The notes below the pieces were generated by a model, which saw only the letters and a program-made list of their open reading frames with translations, did no database searches and had not been told where the DNA came from. DNA of 64,000 bases from Symbiodinium natans (lineage: Eukaryota > Sar > Dinophyceae > Suessiales > Symbiodiniaceae), in the NCBI GenBank assembly GCA_905221605.1, contig CAJNDS010002454.1, positions 294,743 through 358,742 on the forward strand, read 5' to 3'. Within the stretch, counting starts at the first letter, position 1. Each line of letters opens with the position of its first letter. A program made the translations under genes and the position numbers. Positions 8,876 to 19,336 of this stretch are shown here, in pieces.

Positions 8876-10693
8876 GTTTTTGACTTTGCGGGTTATTGTA
8901 GCAAAAATTATATAGGGAGCATGAGGGAATAGTCGCCTATCTTGGGGCTTTTGTCGAGGTTAGGGGCTGTGCAAGGTCGTATAAGCTGTGCCCCCACATG
9001 CTGTAGACGCCTTGACAAAGGGACCCCCCAAAAGGGACCAGCAAGGCTTCAGGAGTTTGAGGTGTAGGGTTGAGGGGCTTTCAGGTTGATTAGGGTTTGA
9101 GGGTAGAGAAGGCTTCAGGGGTTCAGTTGCTGTTTCGAACCCAGGGGAAGGGAGGGCGACATAAGCATTTGAGGCTTGGCTGATTGGGAGTTCCGGTTCC
9201 GGTTTTACAGTTTGTGCATCGCAATGGGCTGTGGCGTGCTGTTGGCCCTGAACCCGTGCGAGTGGATGGGTCTTTCTGGCATTCGTCAACCAAAAAGAAT
9301 ATACAAGAATGAAACTCCCAAAAGGCTTGACATGTAGATTACTCCCTACGTACTAGACATGCAAGTCTTTTCTGCATTCGTTTCTGGAAACCGTTTGATT
9401 GGGACTTGTGTTCGCTGCGCGGCGCTTGATTCGCGCCCGCGCGCGTAGTATTCACATCAGAAGCGATCAACTTCCTGAGGCTGAAGTCAGAGTCGCAGCC
9501 ACAATAGTATAAGGGTCGGAGTAATTGCTAATAGTATTTCCTTATGGTCCCTTTGTAAATTATTACAACCCCCAAAACCGTGTTCGAATTATTAAGGCCC
9601 TTTATTAGGTGCTTCAGGAATCTGAAAGAAACCCCTCTGCATGGGCTGCGAGGCGCTGGCGCTGTTGAAGCATCTCTCTGACCAAAGCGGGACACCTAGA
9701 TTTTGGTTCCGGCCGATAGGGTTGGGGGATGTTTTGGGGATGTTTTGGGTTCGATATACAATATGGGGATCAGAGAGCCCGGGTTTCTTGGGGCCTTTGG
9801 GGGCTTTCTGGGGCTTTTCATCAACATGTCGGTTTCGCTCAGCTGGGGGTGCAGTTGGGTGCAGTGCAAGGGGAGTTCACCAGCAGACCCTTGGCTTTGG
9901 AGAGGAAAGCATCCACGACCGATGCGGGTGTCGTGCGCTATCGTGGAAAAGTACGTGGTTCAGTGGTGCTTATAGTGTTGTTGCTTAACCCTTACGCCCT
10001 CAAAGCCTTAAAAAGCCTTAAGTCCTGAAGCCCAGAACTCGCTACAGCCCCAAAACCCGCCAAAGATCCCAAGGCCTCCTTCAACCCCCCCCCCCCTCTA
10101 AGAGCGCGTCGAGGTTTGCAACCCACCTTCACAGGGCTCCAGGCAACGTTGAATGCCTGCGTCAAAGGCCAGGCCAGGGGAAGAAAGGAGGGTACCTGAC
10201 TGCTAAGGTTGCGAGATGGCTATCCTATCCTTTTTCCCCTCCCGGCATTCTGCGTCAACTCTTGGAACCCTAAAATCCTTTCGGCAGTCGCTGCTCTGTG
10301 TGAAGACCTTTGTGAAAACATGCACGAATCACCAGATGTAAACTGGATGGGCCCTTGGCTTGGTTACGGTCTCCGTAGCACTGGCGAATGTGAAGGCTGT
10401 GTTGACGTGCAGGGCTCCGGAACTACAAAAAACCTACCTTTTTCGGTCCATCCACAGGGAAGGCACGGCGAGCAAAAAGACATGCAAGAAGTACCAACTT
10501 ACGGAAGAGCGACCTAATCCGAAAGCTGGTAGGCCCTGACACATCAACTTCATGTCCAACATCCCATTTCCCCGACCCCCCCCTGAAGCCCCCCCAAAAA
10601 ACTCGAGCCCTGTGAAGAAGAACCCTTAACACCAAACTCTTTGTGGGCACTATACCTCGGGATGTTGCCCCCTACGCCAACAGTCCTCAACAT
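8876..10693. other. Noncoding stretch, telomere-like motifs, no supported gene
   Basis: Scattered TTTAGGG-like words lie at 9055-9130. Overlapping short frames at 9640-10030 translate G-rich repeats. A poly-C run sits near 10087. I see nothing I would call a gene. Confidence 0.45.
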
Positions 10694-10775
10694 CCCAACC
10701 CTAAACCCTAAACCCTAAAACCCTAAAACCCCCAAAACCCTGAACCCTGAACCCTAAACCCTAAACCCTAAAGCT
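10694..10775 (-). repeat. CCCTAAA telomere-like tract upstream of an exon
   Basis: About ten CCCTAAA/CCCTAAAA/CCCTGAA units end a few bases before the CTACCTTTCAG acceptor of the exon at 10787. Confidence 0.85.
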
Positions 10776-10786
10776 CTACCTTTCAG

Positions 10787-10859
10787 GCAAGGCCCGCGAG
10801 GCCACCCAATTTCTGGTGGAGAAGACGCGGAAGGAGGAGTTCCGAGCCCAGAAGGAAAG
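10787..10859 (+). CDS. Probable internal exon, charged helix, function unknown
   Basis: The acceptor CTCTACCTTTCAG is textbook. The frame encodes a highly charged helical segment with alternating K, R and E (core EKTRKEEFRAQKER). A GTCCCAG donor follows, and within about 20 bases the intron turns into TTAGGG motifs. C-rich motif lies before and G-rich motif after. No family recognised. Confidence 0.5.
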
Positions 10860-10877
10860 GTCCCAGGGGCGGTTCTT

Positions 10878-11841
10878 AGGGTTTTCTTAGGGTTTAGGGT
10901 TTAAGAAACCCAAACCCATCAAACCCCTCCACCAGCCCAAACCACGGCTAAGGTTCGAGTGGAAGGACTAGCTGTGCTCCTCGTCGGACAGAGGTGCACG
11001 GCGGTTGGAGTCAGGGCTTCAGGATGCAGAGCTTCTGCGTCTAAGGGTCCGGGGATGGCAGGCCTTTGGCAGCTTGATATATGGTGGCAGCATGTCGGGT
11101 GTAGTGCGCAGTAGAGGTTCAGGAAATCTTGCAGGTTGGGGCTCTGCTAGTTTCCATGTAGAATGTGTACTCTTGGGGAGGGAGCTCACGTGCCAAACCT
11201 CAGATACTGGCCCTCAAGCCCCCAAGAACCCCCCCATAGACCCCCGAAATCGAAACAAAACCCAAGCCCCTCCTTTCGCGCCCTCGGAATGCCACAGTGG
11301 CCAGGTGGCCGCCGACGCCGTCTGACCTGACCGCTGCATTGTCAGGGCTTAGGGCTTAGGGTTTATAGATACTGCCTAGGAAACACTCAAGACGTGGGGG
11401 GTGGAGGTGGCTGAACTATGGGGTTTAGGGGTTTAGGGCTTTTAGGGGTTTACATAAGGGGCTTGAATTGGGGCTTACGGGGTTTTGGGTTTGAGGGTGC
11501 TTTGCTGGTAGGACTGTTGGAGAGTGTCCTAGGGGCTGGAGCCACAGTGCGCAGCTCTCCGTGCAGCGGCCAAGAAGAAACGAAGCGTGTCTATGATGGG
11601 GGTGTCTTTGCGAGCTGTCGGCCTGTTACATCATCCGCCATCCTGTGTCTGTGAATGTGTTTCAGCTCTTACGCGAAACTTGCTGCACTACAACTCCTGG
11701 AAGGAACCATGACGAACGTGCCTATACTTTGCTTTTGAGGATGAAACGGTTGTGATGAGAGCATTCTTTACAAGGCATGAAGCTCAACACAATCGTTGAA
11801 CACTTGAATCGAACCCTTTCTTGAACTTGTGTTGCATTCAG
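10878..11841. other. Intron/intergenic sequence with TTTAGGG motifs
   Basis: TTAGGG motifs occur at 10878-10905 and 11345-11475. The rest has no frame I would defend. It probably includes an intron ending at the acceptor near 11841. Confidence 0.4.
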
Positions 11842-12010
11842 GAGTTCGCCATATTCCGAAAGATGGCAGAAGATGAGCTTGTTTGGCATCGGAGCTTGTC
11901 AGCGAATGTCCCAAGTAGATGTGGAAAGGACAGCCGGAGGACAAGGATCATGGAAACTTCGCAAACCTACCCTCTCTGCCACCCGACTTCCGAGCCACGA
12001 CCCTCCCCAC
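11842..12010 (+). CDS. Possible exon, function unknown
   Basis: The segment follows GTTGCATTCAG and stays open for over 55 codons with protein-like composition (aromatic and charged residues mixed, a cysteine pair). It runs into a G-rich TTTAGGG tract at 12012. The donor is not certain. No domain recognised. Confidence 0.35.
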
Positions 12011-12011
12011 G

Positions 12012-12085
12012 GTTTAGGGTTTAGGCTTTAGGGTTTAGGGTCTAGAGTCTAGGGTTTAGGGTTTAGAGTTTAGGGTCTAGGGTTT
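12012..12085 (+). repeat. TTTAGGG telomere-like tract downstream of an exon
   Basis: About ten TTTAGGG/TCTAGGG units follow directly after the exon-like island at 11842. It is an example of the G-rich-after-exon pattern. Confidence 0.85.
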
Positions 12086-12115
12086 CCACAGTTCTCTGTT
12101 GCTACGTGCGAGAAG

Positions 12116-12235
12116 ATGCGATGCCCATGGCCGGCCACGGCCACGCTGTTCGCAGCGGGGATCTGCTCCCTTGCTTGCGTGCTGGACTGTCTGTGCAACT
12201 GGGCTTCCGAATTTGGCCAACCTGGCTCTATTCAG
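12116..12235 (+). CDS. Possible first exon with a hydrophobic N-terminus
   Basis: ATG 12116 opens a frame with a hydrophobic, cysteine-rich stretch at about residues 8-28, like a signal peptide or membrane segment. It then becomes polar before a G-rich sequence. A second frame (ATG 12106) overlaps it. The evidence is composition only. Confidence 0.22.
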
Positions 12236-14249
12236 GGCTTCAGGGGTTTGGGAGTGAGAGAGTTGGTGCGGGTAGGTTTACGAAGGGGGCTTTGGTGGGC
12301 GAAAATTGAAAGTTTGGAGTTTCGGGCTTCAGGATTGGGGCGCAGGGTTTGCCCTATTCCCCTATGTAGCAACCCATAGAAGCATCATGAGATTCAGAGG
12401 TCACTTTCGTCTAACCTTAGCGAGTCCGAAGCTCAAGGCTTTTGCACTGGTCTGACCTCCCTGGCTCTATCACGGGCACGTGCCAGGAGGCTGCTACTGG
12501 AAAGGGTGGGGGCACCCCCCAAGTTTGGCGCTTCGAGTCGGCGGCTCGATGAGCATCTCCCTGATTCCTCCCTAAACCCTAAACCCTTAACAGGGGGGGC
12601 ACAGGTTCAAGATCGCCAGTGGCACGAGAGGAGCTTCGTCGTCACGGCAGTGGCGCTCCCGTAGTTCGGGTCAACTTCTTCGTGGCCACGTCCCTTTTCG
12701 ACCAGGATGGTATCCCCACAGTTTGGTGGTCAGCTTCTTGGTGGCGACGCTCTTTCATAGCGGTATCCTCGCGGTCTGCGGTCAACTGGCGACTCGGTGG
12801 CTGTCGTTGCCCCAAGGAGGTGGTCACTTGGGAACTATTTCAGCCAATGGAGAATCACGCGGCAGAGCACCCGCCAAGCAAAATCATGCAGCAACATGAT
12901 GCACCGGTCGTGTCCGTCGGTCGGCTGGCACCTTACCAGGAGGTGTCTCATGCTTTGGTCAATCCTCCATTCCAGCGGTGTGGGGCAAACGAGCAGGACT
13001 GTAAGGATGAGAACAATCCCCAGCATGTGCAATCTTGTTTCTCCTTGACAACCTCCAAACTAACGATAAGGGTGGGGTGCAGACACAGCTGGCCCACGAC
13101 CGAAACCAAGCCAAATAAAAGCCAGGCCTAAGGATTAAGCCCCTAAGCCCACAAGACTGAAAAGCCAAGGCTTTCTGCCACACCCCCCGGGCTCCGTCGG
13201 CAGCTTCCCGGAAAACCTCGGGGATGATATTTGGAGGCCTGAGGGCTTTTGAGGGCTTCGGGGCTGGGGATGTACGGGGCTGGGGATTCAAGGGTTTAGT
13301 TTAGGGTGGGGGATTTAGGGATTTCGGGGTGTATGGGGCATTCGGAAGGGGCTTTAGGCACGTGATTGTTTGGGGTTTAAGGGTTTTGGGGGATCGTGGC
13401 TGGCGCTTGCTCACGCGCAGAAGACTTGACATCTGCTTCAGTCCTCAGTCCCTGAAACCACTCCGAAGCCCTATCGCCAGAACCCTGAAACCGTCAAGCT
13501 CAAACCCTGAAACCCCTAAACTCACCTGAACACAAAAACCCCTCAGCCCCTGACTCCCGAATTTCCCTACGCACTTTAACCTCAGGCTTGAGAACGATGT
13601 GAAGCAGCCACCTCCACTGCCCGCTGCTGGGCTGCCCTCCTGGCAGGTCCGGGAAAACTACCACGGATCCTTGATCAAGGATCCTGAAACTCAAAACCCC
13701 CAAACCCCTAAGCCCTAAACCCTCAACCCTCAACGGGGGGCTTAGGGTGCCTCCCATTGCTGTTGAACGTTGGGGCATATATTTGAGCACTCATGAGGTT
13801 CGGTGCTTCAAGCTTCTGACTTTCGGGCTCCGGCACATGCAGACAAGTCTCCTGTAAGCACTTGTCCTGGATCATTCAGCTAAGCACCGTCCACAGCCTC
13901 TCCCCTCCCCCCGAAGTTTCCACCAGTCCCAGGAATGATCGCCGATTTCGAGAGTCGGCTCTCGAACTTGAGGCGTGATGGGTTCAGATGTTCTTGGTCA
14001 CGGGGTGAAGGCGAGCGCAAGCAGAACCCAGATAAACCAGAAGCCCTGAAAGCCAAAACCCCCAACCCCCAAAATCCCCCGATTCCTGAAACCCCAAAGC
14101 CGCCAAACCCCCAAACCCTAAAGCTCTCCCAAACCCCAAGCCCCAAATACCCCAAACCCCACACCCTTGAAAGCCCAACCCTCTTCAGAAGGGTTTGAGG
14201 GTTGAGGGCTTTGAAGGGAGTTCATATAAAATCAGCCCTACGCCCCAAA
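12236..14249. other. Noncoding-looking stretch with telomere motifs; one 170-codon open frame
   Basis: Mixed CCCTAAA and TTTAGGG words occur throughout (12570-12590, 13280-13320, 13690-13735, 14040-14210). A frame from 12619 to 13131 is open for 170 codons and contains two imperfect direct repeats (GTCAACTTCTTCGTGGCCACG-like) at about 12670 and 12728, but no domain is visible. Confidence 0.35.
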
Positions 14250-14363
14250 CCCCGACCTCTAAACCCAAAGAGAGGCCCTCTTGCCACGTCGCATCACTGG
14301 CGGTTCATGCCCGATCCACAGCCCGAGAGCAGGCACTTTGGGGCGTTTGCTTTCAACAAATAA
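14250..14363 (+). CDS. Probable terminal exon, function unknown
   Basis: The frame ends at TAA 14361-14363. Its last 25 residues are dense in aromatic, histidine and proline residues (SHHWRFMPDPQPESRHFG), unlike repeat translation. The acceptor is unclear. It sits between C-rich sequence (14225-14260) and G-rich sequence (14390-14470). Confidence 0.4.
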   Translation, partial: PRPLNPKRGPLATSHHWRFMPDPQPESRHFGAFAFNK

Positions 14364-14564
14364 GCCCGAGGTATGATGCTTTTGGGAGGACTTTGGTATA
14401 GGGGTTTGTGGTCAAGTCCCAGACTGTGACTGCTTGGGGATTGGGGTGGTTTGGGTTTCAGTTCTCGAGGCTTTGCTGCTTGGGCTTGGGGGTTTCAAGG
14501 CCTCTTTTGGAGTTTAGGGTTGGTGTTGCTTTGCTCTTTTTTTGTTTTTGGAACATCTCGCCAG

Positions 14565-14623
14565 ATGTGGTGTCAGTTGATGAGGCTGCCGCAACCACTA
14601 TCCTCTTGCCATCCGCGAATCAA
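14565..14623 (+). CDS. Probable internal exon, function unknown
   Basis: It is bounded by CATCTCGCCAG and a CAA|GTCAGC donor and encodes about 19 residues in a well-mixed frame (DEAAATTILLPSANQ). It could connect in phase 0 with the exon at 14742. No family recognised. Confidence 0.4.
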
Positions 14624-14741
14624 GTCAGCCACACCCTCCAGAACCCGACTCCACCCGAAAGCCCCCTCTCTCCCTCGCTCTCCCCCTCCCTGCTCTCCCT
14701 CACTCTCCCGACCTCCTCTCTCCCTCCTCTCCTCCCTTGAG

Positions 14742-14822
14742 GCGAGGCTTCAGGGTTCCGCGGCGATGCACCTGGGCTTGCGGGTCCGGGATCTGATGGC
14801 CTACGGCCACTCGGCACACTGA
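14742..14822 (+). CDS. Probable terminal exon, function unknown
   Basis: A long pyrimidine tract (CTCTCC repeats, 14660-14735) ends in TTGAG and is followed by 26 codons and TGA. The translation is amphipathic (core MHLGLRVRDLMAYGHSAH). Phase 0 at its start matches the end of the exon at 14565-14623. Confidence 0.45.
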   Translation, partial: ARLQGSAAMHLGLRVRDLMAYGHSAH

Positions 14823-14970
14823 AGCCAAAAGCTCAGAAGCCCTTCCCTTGTGCTTCAAGGCGGTTTGAGTGTTATGAGCGGTGAAAATGGTTCGAGTGCA
14901 TCAGGCTCAAGCCTAGGGATTGAGGGCTTAGGGCTTGTCGTCAGGCATCCCCTGCACCCAAAACCTCAAG

Positions 14971-15071
14971 CGACCCGAGGCTCCTGGAACCCGTTCACCC
15001 TCCAGAAGCTCATGGCGCGAAAACGCGCCAAGCTCTCCAAACCAGATCTGTCGGATGAGGCGCTGGCTGCG
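14971..15071 (+). CDS. Probable internal exon, basic helical segment
   Basis: The segment lies between C-rich sequence and CCCTAAACCC. The frame encodes a basic helix followed by an acidic turn (core LMARKRAKLSKPDLSDEA) with strongly coding-like codons. The donor is probably a GA type (GCGG|GAACCC). No family recognised. Confidence 0.5.
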
Positions 15072-15154
15072 GGAACCCTAAACCCTATGTACTGAACCCT
15101 CGTGGCCCTAACAGGCCCTAACCCCTAAACCCAAAGTGACGGCTGTTTACGCAG

Positions 15155-15295
15155 TTGGGCCTCCGTAAGTCCCAAGCAGCTGCATGTGATGTCCTGGGCC
15201 GCAGGAGGTATGCTCCAGCCTCGTGGGCTCCTCCACCAGAACCAGCGCTGCCTGGAACGATGCTTTGCCTGAGTATCAGCTCACTGTTCCCATGA
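15155..15295 (+). CDS. Probable terminal exon, function unknown
   Basis: It follows the acceptor GTTTACGCAG and is open for 46 codons to TGA. The translation starts basic (RKSQAAACDVLGRRRYAP), continues proline-rich and ends hydrophobic. It may be the 3' end of the gene carrying the exon at 14971. Confidence 0.42.
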   Translation: MGLRKSQAAACDVLGRRRYAPASWAPPPEPALPGTMLCLSISSLFP

Positions 15296-15410
15296 GTCTT
15301 TGCTTGATCATGGTCATCCTGTACCCTTCTTTTGGGAGCCGCCTCTCTCTTTGCCTGGCAGAGCGCTGCCAACCCCGAGACCTGGGACACAGTCTCCCAA
15401 GCCCAGAACC

Positions 15411-15416
15411 CTATAC

Positions 15417-15453
<37 letters not shown>

Positions 15454-15455
15454 TA
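15411..15455. repeat. AT microsatellite
   Basis: A near-perfect (TA)n run is interrupted once by TGTA. The adjacent 15456-15495 is T-rich. Confidence 0.95.
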
Positions 15456-15569
15456 TTTGTTTTTTGTACTTCTATTTATACTTCTATTTATATGCATACA
15501 TCTGACTCCTTCAACCGAAGTCTCCCGAATCCCCCTCAGTCCGCACCCAACCCGAGAAGCCGAACTCAG

Positions 15570-15641
15570 GCGCGTGCAGAGGCTGCAGAGCGCTTGGGGG
15601 CGGGCTACGTGCAGGAGTTCTGGCTTTTGTTGGCTTGTTGA
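15570..15641 (+). CDS. Possible terminal exon, function unknown
   Basis: It follows CGAACTCAG and is open for 23 codons to TGA. It encodes an alanine/glutamate-rich helix followed by an aromatic, leucine-rich end (VQEFWLLLAC). It lies about 130 bases upstream of the phosphatase start but ends in a stop, so it belongs to another transcript or an alternative end. Confidence 0.33.
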   Translation, partial: ARAEAAERLGAGYVQEFWLLLAC

Positions 15642-15771
15642 ATGCCGGGCATGTGAGTGCATGGTCTTTACATGGCTTGCAGGAACGCATGTTCATTCTC
15701 ATTGGATCGAGCCCCGTCAGTGTGTACTTTGTACTGTGTAGGTGCAGGCCCACCCGCTTCCATCACACGGC

Positions 15772-16713
15772 ATGTGGTGGCTGCTGGGCCAGCTGTGCAC
15801 CTGCCTCGGAAGGGAGAAGGAGGCAAGCCCCCTCCTTCCCGAAGAGGAGTCTGGCGGGGGAGTTGACTATGGCTACGCCGTGGCCAAGAACGAACGGTCG
15901 CACATGGAAGATGCTGTGGACATCAAGGACGATGTTGCTGGATATAGGTTCTTTGCTGTCTACGACGGACATGCAGGGAGTCAAGCTGTCATTGTCGCAA
16001 AGGAGAATCTCCCCAGAATCTTGGGACGCTACCTGCAGGATGAGGAGAATGTGGAGGGTGCCATCAAAGCTGCTTTCAAAGCTGCAGATGAAGAGGTCAT
16101 GCAAGTTCTTGTGAATAACAAGGTCACGGCTGACGCACAAACATCATCGGGGACAGTAGCTTGTCTTGGCCTGCTGAAGAACAAGGAGATGTGGATTGCC
16201 AACCTGGGTGATTGCCGGGCTGTAGTGTCCAAAGATGGCAATGCAACGGCAATTTCCCGGGACCATGCCCCGGAAAAGAACGTGGCTGAGGCAGCACGTT
16301 TGAAGCAATCGGGGGTCAGCGTTGAAGCCGGCTATGTTGACGAGCACGTTGCGGTATCAAGAGCCTTGGGCAATGTGCGTTTCTGCACTGGCAACAAGGT
16401 GAATGGCATCATGAATGAGCCTGAGGTGTTCCGGGTGCCGATTGATGACGACGTCGACTTCATGATGATCGGGTCAGATGGCATCTGGGATGCATTAAAG
16501 GAACAGTTTGCCCTGACGCATGCCCGCAAGGCACTCCGAACCACGGCACTGCCGCAGGATGCTGCACTTTCGATCCTGCAAAATGCAGGTAGGGTCAGCA
16601 GGGCAGACAACGCTGCAGTGATTGTGATTGTGTTCAAATTCCCAGAGCCGCTGCCGAAACGGGAAACGCGGCATAGAGTTCCTCTGGACAAGTTGCAGGA
16701 ACCGTCTGCGTAA
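15772..16713 (+). CDS. PP2C-type protein serine/threonine phosphatase
   Basis: This is a metal-dependent PPM/PP2C phosphatase that removes phosphate from serine and threonine residues. The first in-frame ATG is at 15772, giving 313 residues; the frame is open about 30 bases further upstream, where a GTGTAG acceptor-like site might join an upstream exon. From that ATG the family motifs occur in order: R-x-x-MED (MED at 45-47), VYDGHAG (DGH at 65-67), SSGTV, LGDCRAVV, SRDHAP, VSRALGN, SDGIWD (235-241) and ADN (278-280). The metal-binding aspartates in DGH, SDG and DN are present. The usual aspartate of the R-x-L-G-D motif is asparagine here. The length matches a complete catalytic domain with a short basic tail. 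It has no intron, unlike its surroundings, so it may be a retrocopy or an intronless gene. Confidence 0.93.
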   Translation: MWWLLGQLCTCLGREKEASPLLPEEESGGGVDYGYAVAKNERSHMEDAVDIKDDVAGYRFFAVYDGHAGSQAVIVAKENLPRILGRYLQDEENVEGAIKAAFKAADEEVMQVLVNNKVTADAQTSSGTVACLGLLKNKEMWIANLGDCRAVVSKDGNATAISRDHAPEKNVAEAARLKQSGVSVEAGYVDEHVAVSRALGNVRFCTGNKVNGIMNEPEVFRVPIDDDVDFMMIGSDGIWDALKEQFALTHARKALRTTALPQDAALSILQNAGRVSRADNAAVIVIVFKFPEPLPKRETRHRVPLDKLQEPSA

Positions 16714-17139
16714 ATACGTCCTAGACGGACGCAAGTTTCCAATGCAATGCACGGCCGCTTCGAGGGCACCCCAAAGGTTTTTGTAGTCGGATATTCACAG
16801 AAGTTTTCACGAGCAGCGCGGGAGGGGCTGTGGGGGTGCCGTCAGGCGAGCCAGGACACGACCAGCAATATGCCTTTGAAGGAAAAAAGGGTTGACTCGC
16901 TGTCCCGAGCCGTGACTCTCTTCCATCCTTGAACCCAAGACTCCTTGGAATTTGCAGTTGGCAGGAAACGGCCATGCTCTATCTGTTGCTTGACTGCAGT
17001 CTCACGGGTTTAGGGGCTTCAGGGCTGCAGGGGCAGAGTGACTGAGTGACTGAGTGACCCAAACCCCCTCAACCTGAAACCCTAACGAATTGTTGTCTAG
17101 CACAATGTGCAGATTCGAGCCTAAGGCCGAACATTCAGC

Positions 17140-17176
<37 letters not shown>

Positions 17177-17759
17177 GAGTCACTATGTACATGCATGTAC
17201 ACGTTCCGTCGCTTCAAAGACTGAGCTTATGACAGCCCTTCAACACGCCCAGCCCGAGAAACACCTTTAAAGCCTTCGCAAGAAGCAGCCCTTCAGGGCT
17301 CCCAGCCTTGGTATTACGGTGCTGGCCTATATCCTCGAGGTGCTCTGCCGCGGCGCCTGGACAGGGTTTAAGGGCTTGCCGTAGGTTAGGGATTTTCGGG
17401 GGGTCGCGGGTTTCAAAGTAGGGCTTAGGTTTGAAGAGGATGCACCCATTCGAGGCAGTGCCGACGCAGACAAGCAGCAGAAGTGATGGTGCGGTGATCG
17501 GAACACATGACGCTTGAGTGAAAAGGTTGCCTCGTGTTGGGGGGGGGGGGGGGCAGTAGCAGCCTCGACGAAGGACCGTCAACCTTCAACCTTAAACTTA
17601 AACCGCAACCCCTCCCTCAACCTCAAAGCATACACTCCAAATCCGAACCCTGACCCCTAAACCCGGTGGGGATGGGGCAAATGCGGCCGATTTGATGATG
17701 ATGTTTTTGACCTTACTTCCGGCCGATATTTTTAGGGCTTCAGGGGTTAAGCTTCAGGC
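16714..17759. other. Intergenic stretch after the PP2C gene
   Basis: I see no supported gene. It contains an AT microsatellite (17140-17176), GAGTGACT repeats near 17040, a run of 15 G (17539-17553) and scattered CCCTAAA-like words at 17580-17670. Confidence 0.5.
17140..17176. repeat. AT microsatellite
   Basis: A (TA)n run with one TGTA interruption. Confidence 0.95.
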
Positions 17760-17818
17760 TTGGGGCTTCAGGTCTTGAGGGCGGCTTGGTGTTTTAAGTT
17801 TGGGCTTGAGGGCCTCAT

Positions 17819-18014
17819 GGGTCGGGGGTTGCTGCCGCCTGCCGTCTTTATGCCATTTTTCATCAGGGCATTTCCATGTCAAGAGCTGCGTCGCTCGACC
17901 CCCCATCAGTGGCACCCGAACTCAAAATGCAACACCACTCCACAACTCCTCTTAGCTGGGCACTTGAGAGCGCAAGTCCCTGAGCCCCTTCAACTCTGGA
18001 ACCGCAAGCCCTAA
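17819..18014 (+). CDS. Family A exon, hydrophobic start, function unknown
   Basis: The frame is open from about 17819 to TAA near 18012. Its first part ([10 protein letters not shown]) is matched by block A2 at about 29395, where the frame then stops after about 20 codons. Conservation between the copies supports the 5' part only; the remainder may be noncoding. Confidence 0.35.
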
Positions 18015-18030
18015 ACCTCGAAGCCATAAG

Positions 18031-18147
18031 CTCTCCTTCTTGGTGCCCTCATGGTGGAACTTCTGCAAGGAGGCGTGGGGCACGAGGCGAGGCACGGCTG
18101 GGTGTTCAACCTGTAATTGCGGCTACAACAAGCTGTGCAGGAAGCAC
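18031..18147 (+). CDS. Family A exon with [10 protein letters not shown] and CNCGYNKLC motifs
   Basis: Thirty-nine codons end at CAC|GTTTAGGG, so the donor itself is a telomere-like motif. The translation is tryptophan- and cysteine-rich ([10 protein letters not shown], then [15 protein letters not shown]), suggesting a small cysteine-stabilised or zinc-binding segment. The paralogue at 29641-29757 has one extra base in the TGTAATTGC region, which breaks its frame. A diverged relative occurs at about 62880. The family is not known to me. Confidence 0.5.
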
Positions 18148-18195
18148 GTTTAGGGTTGGCAAGCATGCAAACACGAAAGCCGCTCTACAAGTGCG

Positions 18196-18262
<67 letters not shown>

Positions 18263-18367
18263 CATATATATATATATATGTATATATATATACACACACA
18301 CGCACACCCAGAAAACGTCGCATAGCATACATACATACATACATACATACATACATACATTCATACA

Positions 18368-18396
<29 letters not shown>
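18196..18396. repeat. (AT)n array followed by (CATA)n array in a family A intron
   Basis: Bases 18196-18293 are (AT)n with GTATGTAC interruptions and 18329-18396 are (CATA)n. The same pair in the same order occurs in block A2 (about 29807-29930), so it predates the duplication. Confidence 0.95.
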
Positions 18397-18398
<2 letters not shown>

Positions 18399-18632
18399 GT
18401 AGGCATGCATGCATGCATGCGCGTATCTACTGCGCCAGCTTTTCGGAGCAACCGTCTGGCTGAATCAGCGGCACTCACCGTAGCAGACCTGGACTGACCA
18501 TAGCAGACCTGCCGTTCGCAACTTGAAAGGTGCGAGGTCTCGAGCTCTGCTTCTTTGGTGTTTTTGGGTTGAATTACTGCTTGAACACCTGAACCTTGAA
18601 CCCTGAAAGATTGTAAGCTCCAAAGCCCTGAG

Positions 18633-18707
18633 GATGGTCGCCCGCGCTGCTCCTTCCTGGCCGCCGAGCTGGTGGTGCGGCGCCTGGGGCGGCCAGGGCC
18701 TGAGAAG
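18633..18707 (+). CDS. Family A exon FLAAELVVRRLG
   Basis: Exactly 25 codons lie between CCCTGAG and GTTGGGGTT. The core FLAAELVVRRLGRPGPEK is conserved in the paralogue 30160-30234 (differing only in the first few residues) and recognisable at 63298-63380 as GLAADLLSRRLGTTGPQ. Three copies with the same ends make this one of the best-supported exons in the window. The function is unknown; the segment would form an amphipathic helix. Confidence 0.62.
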
Positions 18708-19171
18708 GTTGGGGTTGGAGGTCAGGGATGCTACGGGATTCGGGTCTGTTCAGGGATTTTGGGGCGTAGAGATGCCCGTGTTGAGGCCGCGGAGTATAGC
18801 AAGTTGGGAATTGAGTTTGGGCAGCAGACTATCTGGGGCGCCGGGTGCTCGGCCGAAGTAGAGCATTCGTCGGGTGAAGGATCTGAGTCATTGCACAGTT
18901 AATCAGTTAATCCAAAGCCCGAATTAAGCCCTAAGCAGGCCCAGAAGCAGTGGATCCAACCCCTCGGATCGCACAGCCCTCCGATTTTGGCAATGTAGCC
19001 CCCCCATGTGTTCAACTTCCTAGCCTTTCTTTCAAACTCCCGCAATCCCTGAAGCACTCACCCAAAACCCCCGTGATGCCCTCAATGCTAAAACCATCTC
19101 GAAACCTCAGGCCCCCGAGCCCCTCATCCCCCCCGTATGCCCTTGAAACTCCCCAAAGAATCCCAACCCCC

Positions 19172-19336
19172 CAAGACCGGTACTTTTGCCCAAAAGGAAC
19201 AGACAGAACACCCCAAGAGAACCCGCCAAACAGCTCAAAGCTCCCGCAACGCCTGGGCATTTCTCAGGCCCCAGTTCATAGAGCCCCAGAGCTGCGCAGC
19301 CCTTGCGACCGAGCACTGGGAGCCCAGAGTCGTTGG
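19172..19336 (+). CDS. Family A exon, RLGISQAPVHRAPELRS segment
   Basis: The frame ends at CGTTGG|GTAGGGTTTGG. The paralogue (about 30283-30415) keeps the same frame apart from a 27-base (nine-codon) deletion near the start, as expected for coding DNA. The paralogue's donor is GC rather than GT (GG|GCTTAGGG). The 5' end is approximate. Confidence 0.5.

Noticed and set aside
18150-18497. Open frames on both strands over the AT and CATA arrays
   Set aside because: They translate simple repeats (YIYI, YMYV and HTYI periodicity) and are open only because of the repeat.
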